Source: an uncultured Prevotellaceae bacterium (GTDB lineage Bacteria; Bacteroidota; Bacteroidia; Bacteroidales; Bacteroidaceae). From it: 64,000 bases of DNA. The DNA is taken from contig CACXIP010000005.1 of NCBI GenBank assembly GCA_902767775.1, forward strand, positions 1 to 64,000. The letters are read 5' to 3'. Positions 45,736 through 53,491 of this stretch are shown here, in pieces. The position numbers and the translations under genes were made by a program. A model generated the notes under the pieces. The model ran no database searches and was not told where the DNA came from. It saw only the letters and a list, made by a program, of their open reading frames with translations. Positions within the stretch are counted from its first letter, which is position 1. Each line of letters opens with the position of its first letter.

Positions 45736-45743
45736 TAATTTTG
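45736..45743 (+). promoter_or_regulatory. -7 element of the 973-residue gene
   Basis: TAATTTTG matches TAnnTTTG, 43 bases before the start codon at 45786. Confidence 0.6.
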
Positions 45744-45785
45744 TGAGCGTTATACCTACTTAAAAAATCATTTAACATTCTAATC

Positions 45786-48707
45786 ATGGAGAAAATCTAC
45801 CTTAAGACCTTGCTGGTAGCAGCCGGACTGGCTTCTGCTGTGCAACTGATGGCTGTTGACGTTCCATTCGCAAAGGAGCCTGTCGATGGCAAGACCTACA
45901 TCCTGGTAAGCCGGTCCAATCCCCAGCGGTTTTGGAACCGCACTGGATGGGACGGTGCCGTGTATCTACAGCCATTCAGCAATTTCAATCCTGCCAACGC
46001 CATCACTGCACATCAGCAGTCTGACGGAACATGGACTTTCACGACCGACGTGACCACTGAAGAGAAAGATGAAGAGGGGACAGTAATCAACACCTACACC
46101 ACCACATATTACATGTCGGTCCCCAGCGGCACCGACAACCTGAATATCAACCAGTACAATCCTGCTTCCTGGATCGTGGAAGAGAGCAACAAGGCCGGCT
46201 ACTACCTGCTCAAGGCCGGCGAGGGTCAGGAAAATGAATACACCATCGGTGGATACCTGCACCTGAATGCCGGCAACGAGTATCTCGTAATCAGTGAGCC
46301 CAACTTCGGCGGCCAATGGTACCCCGACTACTATGGTGGCGTGGTAAGGGACGAGAACGGCGACCCCATCTTAGACAATGGTTTTGTCATCCCGCTCGAC
46401 CCCGTGTCGCGCTACTGGGCCTTCGTCGAGGTCGACGACGTGACCAACTACAATGCCAAGGTTCCGCTCTATACCCTGTTGCTCGACCTGGAGGACAACT
46501 ACCTGACAATCGAAGGTTATGCCGAAGGATTCAGGAAGGCATATGATGCCGCCCTCACCTATTACAATAAAGACGAATGCACCGATGAGGACATGGCTGC
46601 CGCCAAAGCCATCATCGACTCCAAGAAAGCCCTCTACGACGAGATTCTTAAGGCCGAGGAACTACTGGGCGAGTCATCCGACGCCGTCCTCTCTACAGCC
46701 ATCGCTGCCGCCAAGAAAGCGTTTGACGAGCAGTACGCCGTAGAAGACATGGAAACTGCCATCCAGGCGCTGAAGGAAGCCGAGAAAGCTTTCGCCATGC
46801 AGGGCACTGACTATACCGCCTTAGGCACGAATATGAGCTTTGAGGACCTGTCGGCCCAGGGAGATCAACAGTCGTCCAGCGTCGCTAATCCTCCTGCCGG
46901 ATGGAATGTCTTTGTCAAGGGCAAGCAGGTGACGACCGCTGCTGAGGTGCACAGTGCCGGTATTGCCAACTGGCATGGTGTGAACGACGATGCCGAGGGA
47001 GAGGCCATGGACGGCGAGTATGCTTTCGGTCTGTGGACCAGTTCCGTACCCGAGTACGAGATCTCCCAGGTTATCACCGGCCTGGAGAACGGCACCTACA
47101 TCATCTCTGCCGGCCTGATGGTCGGTGCCAACGGCAGCGGCTCCCGCATGACCACTCAACGCATCTTCGGCAACCTCAACTCCAAGTACTTTGCCAATGC
47201 AGGAGACTACAACCTCGACCTGCTCGACAAGAGCGAGGTATTTGACTTCCAAGGCCTGATCGAACCGGTCACTGACCGCGAGCTGCAGCCCATCAGCGTC
47301 AGAGCCTTCGTCTTCGACGGCACATTGACCTTCGGACTGCGCACCAACGGGCTCTTCACTGCTGCCATGCGCGAAGCTCCCAACAATGCCGGTGGTGACG
47401 GTTGGTTCAAGGTTGACAACTTCCGCATCACGAAAGTAGGCTACAACGAAAACGATGCACTGGCGGTCTACAACTATTTCGTCAACCTCTTCAAAGACTA
47501 TTCTTCCTACAAGATGCAGAAGAGCATCAGCGAACAGCTGAAAGCCCTCACCATCAGCGGCATTGGTGCTGGCAGTCCACAACAGGACATCATCAACGCC
47601 ATCGTGAGTCTGAGAGACATTTTCGACGACGTACAGCAGTCAATCGCTCTCTATAGTGAGCTGAAAGAGACCATGGAGAAAGCCGCCAGCGCCCTCATCG
47701 AGTATGAGTATAGCGCCAGCGTCGATGACTTCAGCGACTTGTATATGGAAGCAGAGGATATGTATTACAAGGCAGAGTCCGGAGATGTAGAGGTCAAGGA
47801 GATGATAGCCAAACTTGAAGCCGGCATCGAGGAACTGAAGGCCTCTGCTATCACCATTGGCGACATAACCCACCTCCTCAAGAACCCCAGTTTCGAAGAC
47901 CTCAGCGCACAGTACAATACAGTGAGCGACGGTGCCGTTCCCGCTCCTGCCGGTTGGACACTGCTTGTCAACGGTGAGCCTGCCGAGACCGTCAGCGGCG
48001 GCTGGTGCGCCATCAACCACGGCGACAACATCAATGTCCAGTTGGAAGATGGCAGCATCATCGACCACCAATACACCGACGGCGAGCACCTGTGGGGCAT
48101 CTGGAACTCCAACATGCCCGAGGTAGAGCTGAGCCAGACCCTGAAGCACATGCCTCCAGGTACCTATACATTGACTGCCGACGTAATGATCCAGTTCAAC
48201 TGGGCTGGTGACAACACCACCACACAGCGCATCTTCGGCAACAATGCTGTTCAGATGTGGGGCACCGAGGACAAGTACGAGATCAACCTGCCCGAGGACG
48301 CTAAGAACGCCTCTCAGCTCACCTATGCCGGTTATGTATGCGCCCAAGGCCTGACAGGGCTGGCCAACAGTGACCTACTGCACCCCATGAAGGTGGTCTT
48401 TGCTGTGGGTGAAGACGGCATTGCCAAGATAGGTTTCCGCACCAACGGCATCAATTCAGAAGGCAAGAAATTCAGTGAGGGTGGACTCAACGGCCAGGGC
48501 TGGTTTAAGGTCGATAACTTCCGTCTGAGCTACGACAGTGATGATCCATCTCTGGGTATCAACACCATCAGCCAGCACGGCACTACCGACACCCGTTTCT
48601 ACAGCCTCGACGGCCGCCTGCTCAACGCTCCTCAGCACGGCATCAACATCATGAGGGTAACCGACAAGAACGGTAAGGTGAAGACCTATAAGATCTTAGT
48701 GAAGTAA
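45786..48707 (+). CDS. Large secreted protein with duplicated beta-sandwich modules
   Basis: A 973-residue protein with signal peptide MEKIYLKTLLVAAGLASAV. After an N-terminal beta domain (about 25-225) come a helical FIVAR-like segment (225-345), a beta module (346-555), a second helical segment (565-695) and a second copy of the beta module (696-918). Both modules share MSFEDLSAQ/PSFEDLSAQ at the start, TTQRIFGN in the middle and GWFKVDNFR at the end. This is the shape of surface carbohydrate-binding proteins, though no catalytic domain is recognised. The end (YSLDGRLL...TYKILVK) is a type IX-like sorting tail. It sits alone inside the direct-repeat-bounded segment. Binding to plant polysaccharide is inferred. 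Confidence 0.75.
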   Translation: MEKIYLKTLLVAAGLASAVQLMAVDVPFAKEPVDGKTYILVSRSNPQRFWNRTGWDGAVYLQPFSNFNPANAITAHQQSDGTWTFTTDVTTEEKDEEGTVINTYTTTYYMSVPSGTDNLNINQYNPASWIVEESNKAGYYLLKAGEGQENEYTIGGYLHLNAGNEYLVISEPNFGGQWYPDYYGGVVRDENGDPILDNGFVIPLDPVSRYWAFVEVDDVTNYNAKVPLYTLLLDLEDNYLTIEGYAEGFRKAYDAALTYYNKDECTDEDMAAAKAIIDSKKALYDEILKAEELLGESSDAVLSTAIAAAKKAFDEQYAVEDMETAIQALKEAEKAFAMQGTDYTALGTNMSFEDLSAQGDQQSSSVANPPAGWNVFVKGKQVTTAAEVHSAGIANWHGVNDDAEGEAMDGEYAFGLWTSSVPEYEISQVITGLENGTYIISAGLMVGANGSGSRMTTQRIFGNLNSKYFANAGDYNLDLLDKSEVFDFQGLIEPVTDRELQPISVRAFVFDGTLTFGLRTNGLFTAAMREAPNNAGGDGWFKVDNFRITKVGYNENDALAVYNYFVNLFKDYSSYKMQKSISEQLKALTISGIGAGSPQQDIINAIVSLRDIFDDVQQSIALYSELKETMEKAASALIEYEYSASVDDFSDLYMEAEDMYYKAESGDVEVKEMIAKLEAGIEELKASAITIGDITHLLKNPSFEDLSAQYNTVSDGAVPAPAGWTLLVNGEPAETVSGGWCAINHGDNINVQLEDGSIIDHQYTDGEHLWGIWNSNMPEVELSQTLKHMPPGTYTLTADVMIQFNWAGDNTTTQRIFGNNAVQMWGTEDKYEINLPEDAKNASQLTYAGYVCAQGLTGLANSDLLHPMKVVFAVGEDGIAKIGFRTNGINSEGKKFSEGGLNGQGWFKVDNFRLSYDSDDPSLGINTISQHGTTDTRFYSLDGRLLNAPQHGINIMRVTDKNGKVKTYKILVK

Positions 48708-48724
48708 ACACGCTATAGAGTAGT

Positions 48725-48747
48725 TAAGCCAAATGACAATTGGCTTA
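48725..48747 (+). terminator. Hairpin after the 973-residue gene
   Basis: TAAGCCAA pairs with TTGGCTTA across a 7-base loop, 18 bases after the stop codon. Confidence 0.5.
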
Positions 48748-48763
48748 TTACTTGAATTTCCGA

Positions 48764-48796
48764 GCCATTAACCCTATACATTTTGGGGTTAATGGC
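48764..48796 (+). terminator. Second hairpin, probable terminator
   Basis: GCCATTAACCC pairs perfectly with GGGTTAATGGC across 11 bases, followed by TTAACTTTT. It is stronger than the hairpin just before it. Confidence 0.65.
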
Positions 48797-48867
48797 TTAA
48801 CTTTTCCAGCGAAGCTGTGCTGTTTCATCACCTTTTCTTCTTTTTTATGTGATAATTCATTTTTCCT

Positions 48868-49190
48868 GACTTCGGGAATCTGTTAAAAAAACTGACATTT
48901 CAAAAATCACCTATTGATTTTCAGCCAGTTGCAAGCATTTGCAGGGTGATTTGGGTGACGCAAGGAGGATTACTGCTACCTTTGCACCATGTTTGTACGG
49001 AAGAAGAAGAACAGGTCAATGGAGCAATTTAAAAAGGATTTGAAAGATTATATCGATTGGTACAATAATACTAGAATAAAAATGAAGTTAAAAGGAATAA
49101 GCCCGGCAAAATACCGAGCTCAATACTTAGAGAGTAAATAACGTGTTTAACGTCTAACTTTTTGGGGGCACTTCATTTTGACACACCCCC
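48868..49190 (+). mobile_element. Composite insertion-sequence relic
   Basis: The left 120 bases resemble those at 60986-61104 (shared CGACTTCGGGAAT-like start, ATTGATTTTCA, TTTGGGTGACGCAA) and end in a transposase start MFVRKKKNRS of IS1634-like type. The right part encodes the last 40 residues of an IS3-type OrfB and ends in TAACTTTTTGGGGGCACTTC, as IS3-family right ends do. Two different elements have recombined, and both are otherwise deleted. The right end touches the right copy of the 24-base repeat. Confidence 0.65.
48989..49141 (+). pseudogene. Chimeric 50-residue transposase fragment
   Basis: The frame begins MFVRKKKNRS, the N-terminus of one transposase type, and continues without a break into FKKDLKDYIDWYNNTRIKMK and GISPAKYRAQYLESK, the C-terminus of an IS3-type OrfB. 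The joint preserves the frame. A -7 box TACCTTTG lies 4 bases before the ATG. No catalytic DDE residues remain, so it cannot transpose. Confidence 0.7.
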
Positions 49191-49214
49191 TTTTTACACG
49201 TTTCCATTCACCGT
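49191..49214 (+). repeat. 24-base direct repeat, right copy
   Basis: Identical to 45457-45480. It follows directly on the IS3-type right end and lies 35 bases from the end of the GH97 gene. Confidence 0.85.
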
Positions 49215-49248
49215 GGCTTCATTGTTTGCAGCAATGGAGCATAGACCA

Positions 49249-51240
49249 TCACATGCTGATGACCGCATTCCATCCACCTCCGGGAGCAAGGTGTATCTTG
49301 AGGGGCTCAGTGGGGTTGATGGTTGTTGTCTGGTGCCGGTAGTCGGTGCCGTCGCGGTCGGCGTTCACACCGTCATAGAACAGTTCAGCCTGAATGGTTT
49401 GAGATGTCTTGAACAATGGCGAGAGATTGATTTTCAAATCACATGGATTCCAATTGTTCATAGCAGCGACATACCATTTGTTTCCCTTTCGCTTGGCAAT
49501 GACGGCATACTCGCCGAGTTTTCCGTCAAGGGGCACCACCTCATCAAACACTGTCGGTATTTGGGCGATATAGTCGGTGGTCTCCTGCTCCTTGATGTAT
49601 TTTGAAGGAGAGTCGGCCAGCATCTGCAATGGGGCATTGAAGATGGTGTACATCGCCACCTGATGGGCACGGGTGCCCTGGCTCATCGGATGGTTGTTGT
49701 TGCCAAAGAAACAGTCGCGCGTGGCATTGACCATCGCACCAGGAGTATAGTCGAGCGGACCGACGAGCATGCGCAGGTAAGGGATAAGCACATCATAGCG
49801 GGGTTGGTCGTGCACTGGACCATTGCCATCGCGAGGTTCCCATTTCGAGTTTTCCAAGCCTTTCACTCCCTCGAAATTGAGAACATTGGGATAGGCATAC
49901 TGCAGTCCGTTGGGACGGAAACCATGATAGTCCACCACCAAGTGGTTGCGGGCAGCACAGTCGGCTATCTGCCATGCCGACTTCATCACTGCCTGGTCGT
50001 CACGGTCGAAGAAGTCTACCTTGAATCCTGCTACGCCCAGGTCGGCATAGTGCTTGTAGTCAGCCTCCATGTTGCGGATGCTGTTGCGCCAACTCGACCA
50101 CAGGATGATACGCACACCGCGCTCCTTGGCGTATGGCAACAGCACGCTGAGGTCAATCTCAGGATTCAGTTTCTCGGTGAGCGATTCCTCCGAACTCCAT
50201 CCCTCGTCGATGATGATATATTCCAAATGGTTGCGGGAGGCGAAGTCGATGTAGTATTTATAGGTGTCGGTGTTCATGCCGGCACGGAAGTCCACACCCG
50301 TTAGGTTGGTGTTGTTCCACCAGTCCCATGCCACCTTGCCGGGACGTATCCATGAGGTGTCCTTGAGCTGACATGTGGGGGAATAGCGTGCGGCAATATC
50401 ACCTTTCAGCAACCGACAGTCCTCTTTCACAACGGCAATCACGCGCCAGGGCATCATCGTCTGCTCATTGATGGCAGCAATATAATTGGCGCGCTCGGTG
50501 GGCAGCAGGTTGAGTCGGGCGTGGCCCGCCACAATTTCCTTGGTGACCACAGGGGCAAAAGCAGCCTTCAGACTATGCGTTCCATTCTTGACAAGAAACA
50601 TACCTGGATAATCTACAGCGCAGGCATCGAAGACCACCGCCAACTGTCCGTCGGGCAGACGCACGGCAAGGGGATTGATGGCCAGTGAGTCGGTAAACAT
50701 CTGCGACAGCCGTTGCTCATCATAGTAACTCTCAAAGGAGAAGGTGTAGCGCTCACCGCCACGATTGTCGTTGACGTAAGGCACAAAGGCAGGGAAGTCG
50801 CCTGCGAAGTTCCATTCCGATATCTCCTCCGTCACGTTGATGGTTTTGCGCTTGTTGAGGCTGATGCGATAGGCTGCCGTCTCATTGTCGACACGGAATT
50901 CCACAGAGAACTCCTTGTTGCGCATGATGGCAGTTCGGAAAGGACCGGGCATCATGCGGTTGGAGATGTAACTTGGTTGGGTAGATTTAGTTGATGACGT
51001 CATTGACTTCAGCGGACCGTTGAGTCCGATTTCAGACTCAGCAAGGACAGGTGTTCCACTGTGCGACACCTCCCAGGTCAGCCGTTGCTTACCGCCATGA
51101 ATGAGAACTTTCATCTGCCCATCGGGCGAAGTCAGTGTGACGTCATTGGCCCAAGACATGCCGACTATGGTCAGCAGGAAAAAAGTGATGACACTCTTGA
51201 GATGATGCCTCAAAGGAAAAGATACCAACAAACGAATCAT
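49249..51240 (-). CDS. GH97 glycoside hydrolase, retaining type
   Basis: A 663-residue enzyme. A signal-like N-terminus (LKSVITFFLLTIVGMSWA) is followed by the GH97 N-terminal beta-sandwich (about 35-300), a TIM barrel (300-565) and a C-terminal beta domain. The barrel has GFKVDFFDRDDQ with Asp409 placed as the nucleophile of the retaining alpha-galactosidase branch, and NFEGVKGLE with Glu457 and Glu463 as candidate acid/base. The inverting SusB branch instead uses glutamates. As the last gene of a pectin locus, an alpha-galactosidase acting on side chains is likely. The subfamily call is from motif reading and needs a tree. Confidence 0.82.
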   Translation of the reverse strand: MIRLLVSFPLRHHLKSVITFFLLTIVGMSWANDVTLTSPDGQMKVLIHGGKQRLTWEVSHSGTPVLAESEIGLNGPLKSMTSSTKSTQPSYISNRMMPGPFRTAIMRNKEFSVEFRVDNETAAYRISLNKRKTINVTEEISEWNFAGDFPAFVPYVNDNRGGERYTFSFESYYDEQRLSQMFTDSLAINPLAVRLPDGQLAVVFDACAVDYPGMFLVKNGTHSLKAAFAPVVTKEIVAGHARLNLLPTERANYIAAINEQTMMPWRVIAVVKEDCRLLKGDIAARYSPTCQLKDTSWIRPGKVAWDWWNNTNLTGVDFRAGMNTDTYKYYIDFASRNHLEYIIIDEGWSSEESLTEKLNPEIDLSVLLPYAKERGVRIILWSSWRNSIRNMEADYKHYADLGVAGFKVDFFDRDDQAVMKSAWQIADCAARNHLVVDYHGFRPNGLQYAYPNVLNFEGVKGLENSKWEPRDGNGPVHDQPRYDVLIPYLRMLVGPLDYTPGAMVNATRDCFFGNNNHPMSQGTRAHQVAMYTIFNAPLQMLADSPSKYIKEQETTDYIAQIPTVFDEVVPLDGKLGEYAVIAKRKGNKWYVAAMNNWNPCDLKINLSPLFKTSQTIQAELFYDGVNADRDGTDYRHQTTTINPTEPLKIHLAPGGGWNAVISM

Positions 51241-51266
51241 ATGGCTTAACTTTTTATCTTCAAATC

Positions 51267-51298
51267 TTCTAAACTCCTATACTCCTAAACTCCTATCT
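51267..51298 (-). repeat. Stop-proximal tandem repeat, unit TAGGAGTT
   Basis: On the minus strand the pectate lyase stop codon is itself part of TAGGAGTTTAGGAGTATAGG. The unit is the same as that after plsC (11984-12047). Confidence 0.7.
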
Positions 51299-53386
51299 AA
51301 CCACCACTTTTCTATGTCCAACAATATAGATGCCGGGAGTGAGTGACTTTACAGCATTGTCGCTGGCGTGGCGTATGAGAAGCCGTCCGTCGAGGGAATA
51401 GACATCATTGCCTCCAGGGATGGCAAAAGTTTGCTCATGGATGCCCAGCGTGCCACTGTAAAGGCTGAGGTTGGCGACAATCTGCGCATCCTTGGCCACA
51501 AAAGCGGCTTTGCCTGTGACAGGAACTGCGAGACTGATGCTGTGAGTGACAGAGACACCACCAGAACGAGAGGGCAGCACATAATCGGTGGCAGAATAAG
51601 TATTGGTGCCAAACTGTCCGATATAGGCGGTGCTGTTGTCATCGTTGCTGTAGCCAGTCACATCCACCTTGGTGATGGTGATGCCGTCGGGGATGTTGAT
51701 GGTATACGTGGTGTTGCGTGAGTATTTGATACCTTTGATACCACAACTTGACCCTTCGGCATATCCCTTGCCGCTGGCGGAGATGCTGAAGCCGTTGGTG
51801 AAGGTCCAGTCACCGTTGGAGGTGGCAGGAGAGATGTCATAGACATTAGCCTCACCACCGCCTTCGATGCTGCTGATGCCGCCACTTGGCACGCCACCCT
51901 CATTCTGTGCCGTTGTGATATCGGCAACGAGCGAGTTGAGGTAGATTTCCAAGTTGGTATAGCCATCAGCCCCCACCTTGGCACCGTCACCTCCGTCGTT
52001 GGGGTTGAGGCCATGGGCACTCTCCCACTCGTCGGGCATGCCGTCGCCATCGGTGTCGGTAGGTGCTGCGGTGCTGTTGAGCACTGGCCATGCGCTCCAG
52101 TCATCACCCGCATCGGCAGGCTTCAGGTCTTGCTGAGAGTCGATGATGCCCTTGTGGTTGCCTGCTCCGGTATAGGTGGCCAGTCCGTTTCGGGTTTCGT
52201 CAACAATATAAGTGTCGTAGGTATCGCGGCTCAGCGAGGCTCCAGCATAGGCAAGCACCTTCTCATAGGCATCCTCTGCCGTGTGGGTGGTGGTGAGGAT
52301 ATGGTCCATGGGGGCAGTGAGACGTATGGAGTCCTTCACCTCCTGATTGTACAACCCATCGTTGTTGTCGGCATTGATTTGGTTGTAGACACCGAAGTTC
52401 CAGTTGTTGTTGGTCACATCGCTGTATTTGGGGTTGACATTGCCCTCAACGAAATACTTTCCCCAGATATGGAGAGTCGGGGCGTAGTCCTTGTAACTCT
52501 CCACATAGGAAGTGGTACGGATGTTGGGGGCGGCTATACGCTTTTGCTTGGTGGTGCCGATTTGTGCGGTACCGGGACCAGGTTTGTAGTAATTGTTGAC
52601 GATATTCACCGTCATCGCCTCACCACCGTAGCAGCCGTTGCCACAATAGTTGTAGAACACGTTGTTGCGCATATCCATGCGCTCGTCGAGTTGTGTGGTG
52701 TAGCGTGGACCCAGACGGGGCACACGGCTCTCATGGTGAGCCATCAGGTTGTGATGATAGGAGGCACCGCTGCCACCCCAGTTGCCGCCGTAGCCATGAC
52801 TGCCCTTGGAGTGTCCGGCATCCTGCAGACTCTGCGAGACGATGCACCACTGCACGGTGATGTCCTTGTTGCCGCAGAAGGAGAGGCACTCGTCGATGCT
52901 CCAACTCACGGAGCAATGGTCAATCATGATATCGGAGTGGTCGAGTCCGCCCAAAGCGTCCCACCCATCAGCTCCGTTGACCTTCACATTGTTGTTTCCC
53001 AATCGGAAACGCATGTAGCGGATGATGATGTTGTTAGAACCTACAGACATAGGATAGTCGGCCACGCAGATGCCGTCGCCAGGGGCTGTCTGTCCGGCGA
53101 TGGTGACATTGCCCTTGCTGATGCTCAGCGCACTTTTCAGATGGATGGTGCCCGACACATCGAAGACGATGGTCCTGGTGCCGCTCTGGCCGACCGCCCA
53201 ACGCAGCGAACCCGTTCCGCTGTCGTTGAGGTTGGTCACATGAAACACCTTGCCTCCGCGCCCACCGGTGACGTAGCGCCCGAAGCCCTCCGCCCCGGGG
53301 AAGGCAGGTGTCTTCTCCTGAGCGTTCAAGGGAAGAGTAAGCAACAACGTTGCTGCCAAGAACAATACTTTTGTAGCAATTCTCAT
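51293..53386 (-). CDS. Secreted PL1-type pectate lyase
   Basis: A 697-residue protein with signal peptide MRIATKVLFLAATLLLTLPLNA. The beta-helix domain (about 25-440) opens with AFPGAEGFGRYVTGGRGGK and NDSGTGSLRWAV, then carries DHCSVSWSIDE and the catalytic-region ESRVPRLGPRY. Such lyases cut polygalacturonate by beta-elimination with Ca2+. A calcium-binding thrombospondin-3-like turn (TDGDGMPDEWE) follows near 448, then a beta module (about 510-640), and the end GIYIVGHRKVVVR is a type IX-like sorting tail. It is downstream of the susC/susD pair. Confidence 0.88.
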   Translation of the reverse strand: MRIATKVLFLAATLLLTLPLNAQEKTPAFPGAEGFGRYVTGGRGGKVFHVTNLNDSGTGSLRWAVGQSGTRTIVFDVSGTIHLKSALSISKGNVTIAGQTAPGDGICVADYPMSVGSNNIIIRYMRFRLGNNNVKVNGADGWDALGGLDHSDIMIDHCSVSWSIDECLSFCGNKDITVQWCIVSQSLQDAGHSKGSHGYGGNWGGSGASYHHNLMAHHESRVPRLGPRYTTQLDERMDMRNNVFYNYCGNGCYGGEAMTVNIVNNYYKPGPGTAQIGTTKQKRIAAPNIRTTSYVESYKDYAPTLHIWGKYFVEGNVNPKYSDVTNNNWNFGVYNQINADNNDGLYNQEVKDSIRLTAPMDHILTTTHTAEDAYEKVLAYAGASLSRDTYDTYIVDETRNGLATYTGAGNHKGIIDSQQDLKPADAGDDWSAWPVLNSTAAPTDTDGDGMPDEWESAHGLNPNDGGDGAKVGADGYTNLEIYLNSLVADITTAQNEGGVPSGGISSIEGGGEANVYDISPATSNGDWTFTNGFSISASGKGYAEGSSCGIKGIKYSRNTTYTINIPDGITITKVDVTGYSNDDNSTAYIGQFGTNTYSATDYVLPSRSGGVSVTHSISLAVPVTGKAAFVAKDAQIVANLSLYSGTLGIHEQTFAIPGGNDVYSLDGRLLIRHASDNAVKSLTPGIYIVGHRKVVVR

Positions 53387-53430
53387 GTGTAGTGAAATGG
53401 AAATTGATAAAGACTGTTTTCTTTATAACT

Positions 53431-53463
53431 CAAGCACGCATCCTTTCGATGGATGCGTGCTTG
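53431..53463 (-). promoter_or_regulatory. Intercistronic hairpin in the pectin locus
   Basis: CAAGCACGCATCC pairs perfectly with its complement over 13 bases around a 7-base loop. It lies between the DUF4957-type lipoprotein gene and the pectate lyase gene. No U-tract follows on the minus strand, so RNA processing, mRNA stabilisation or partial termination are all possible. Confidence 0.6.
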
Positions 53464-53491
53464 AGAACGTCCTGCTTACGCAGGGTAAGGG

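Noticed and set aside
52013-53392. Plus-strand open frame of 459 codons
   Set aside because: Lies entirely antisense to the pectate lyase gene, has low-complexity Val/Gly/His composition and no domain or ribosome-binding site. It is a shadow caused by codon bias.
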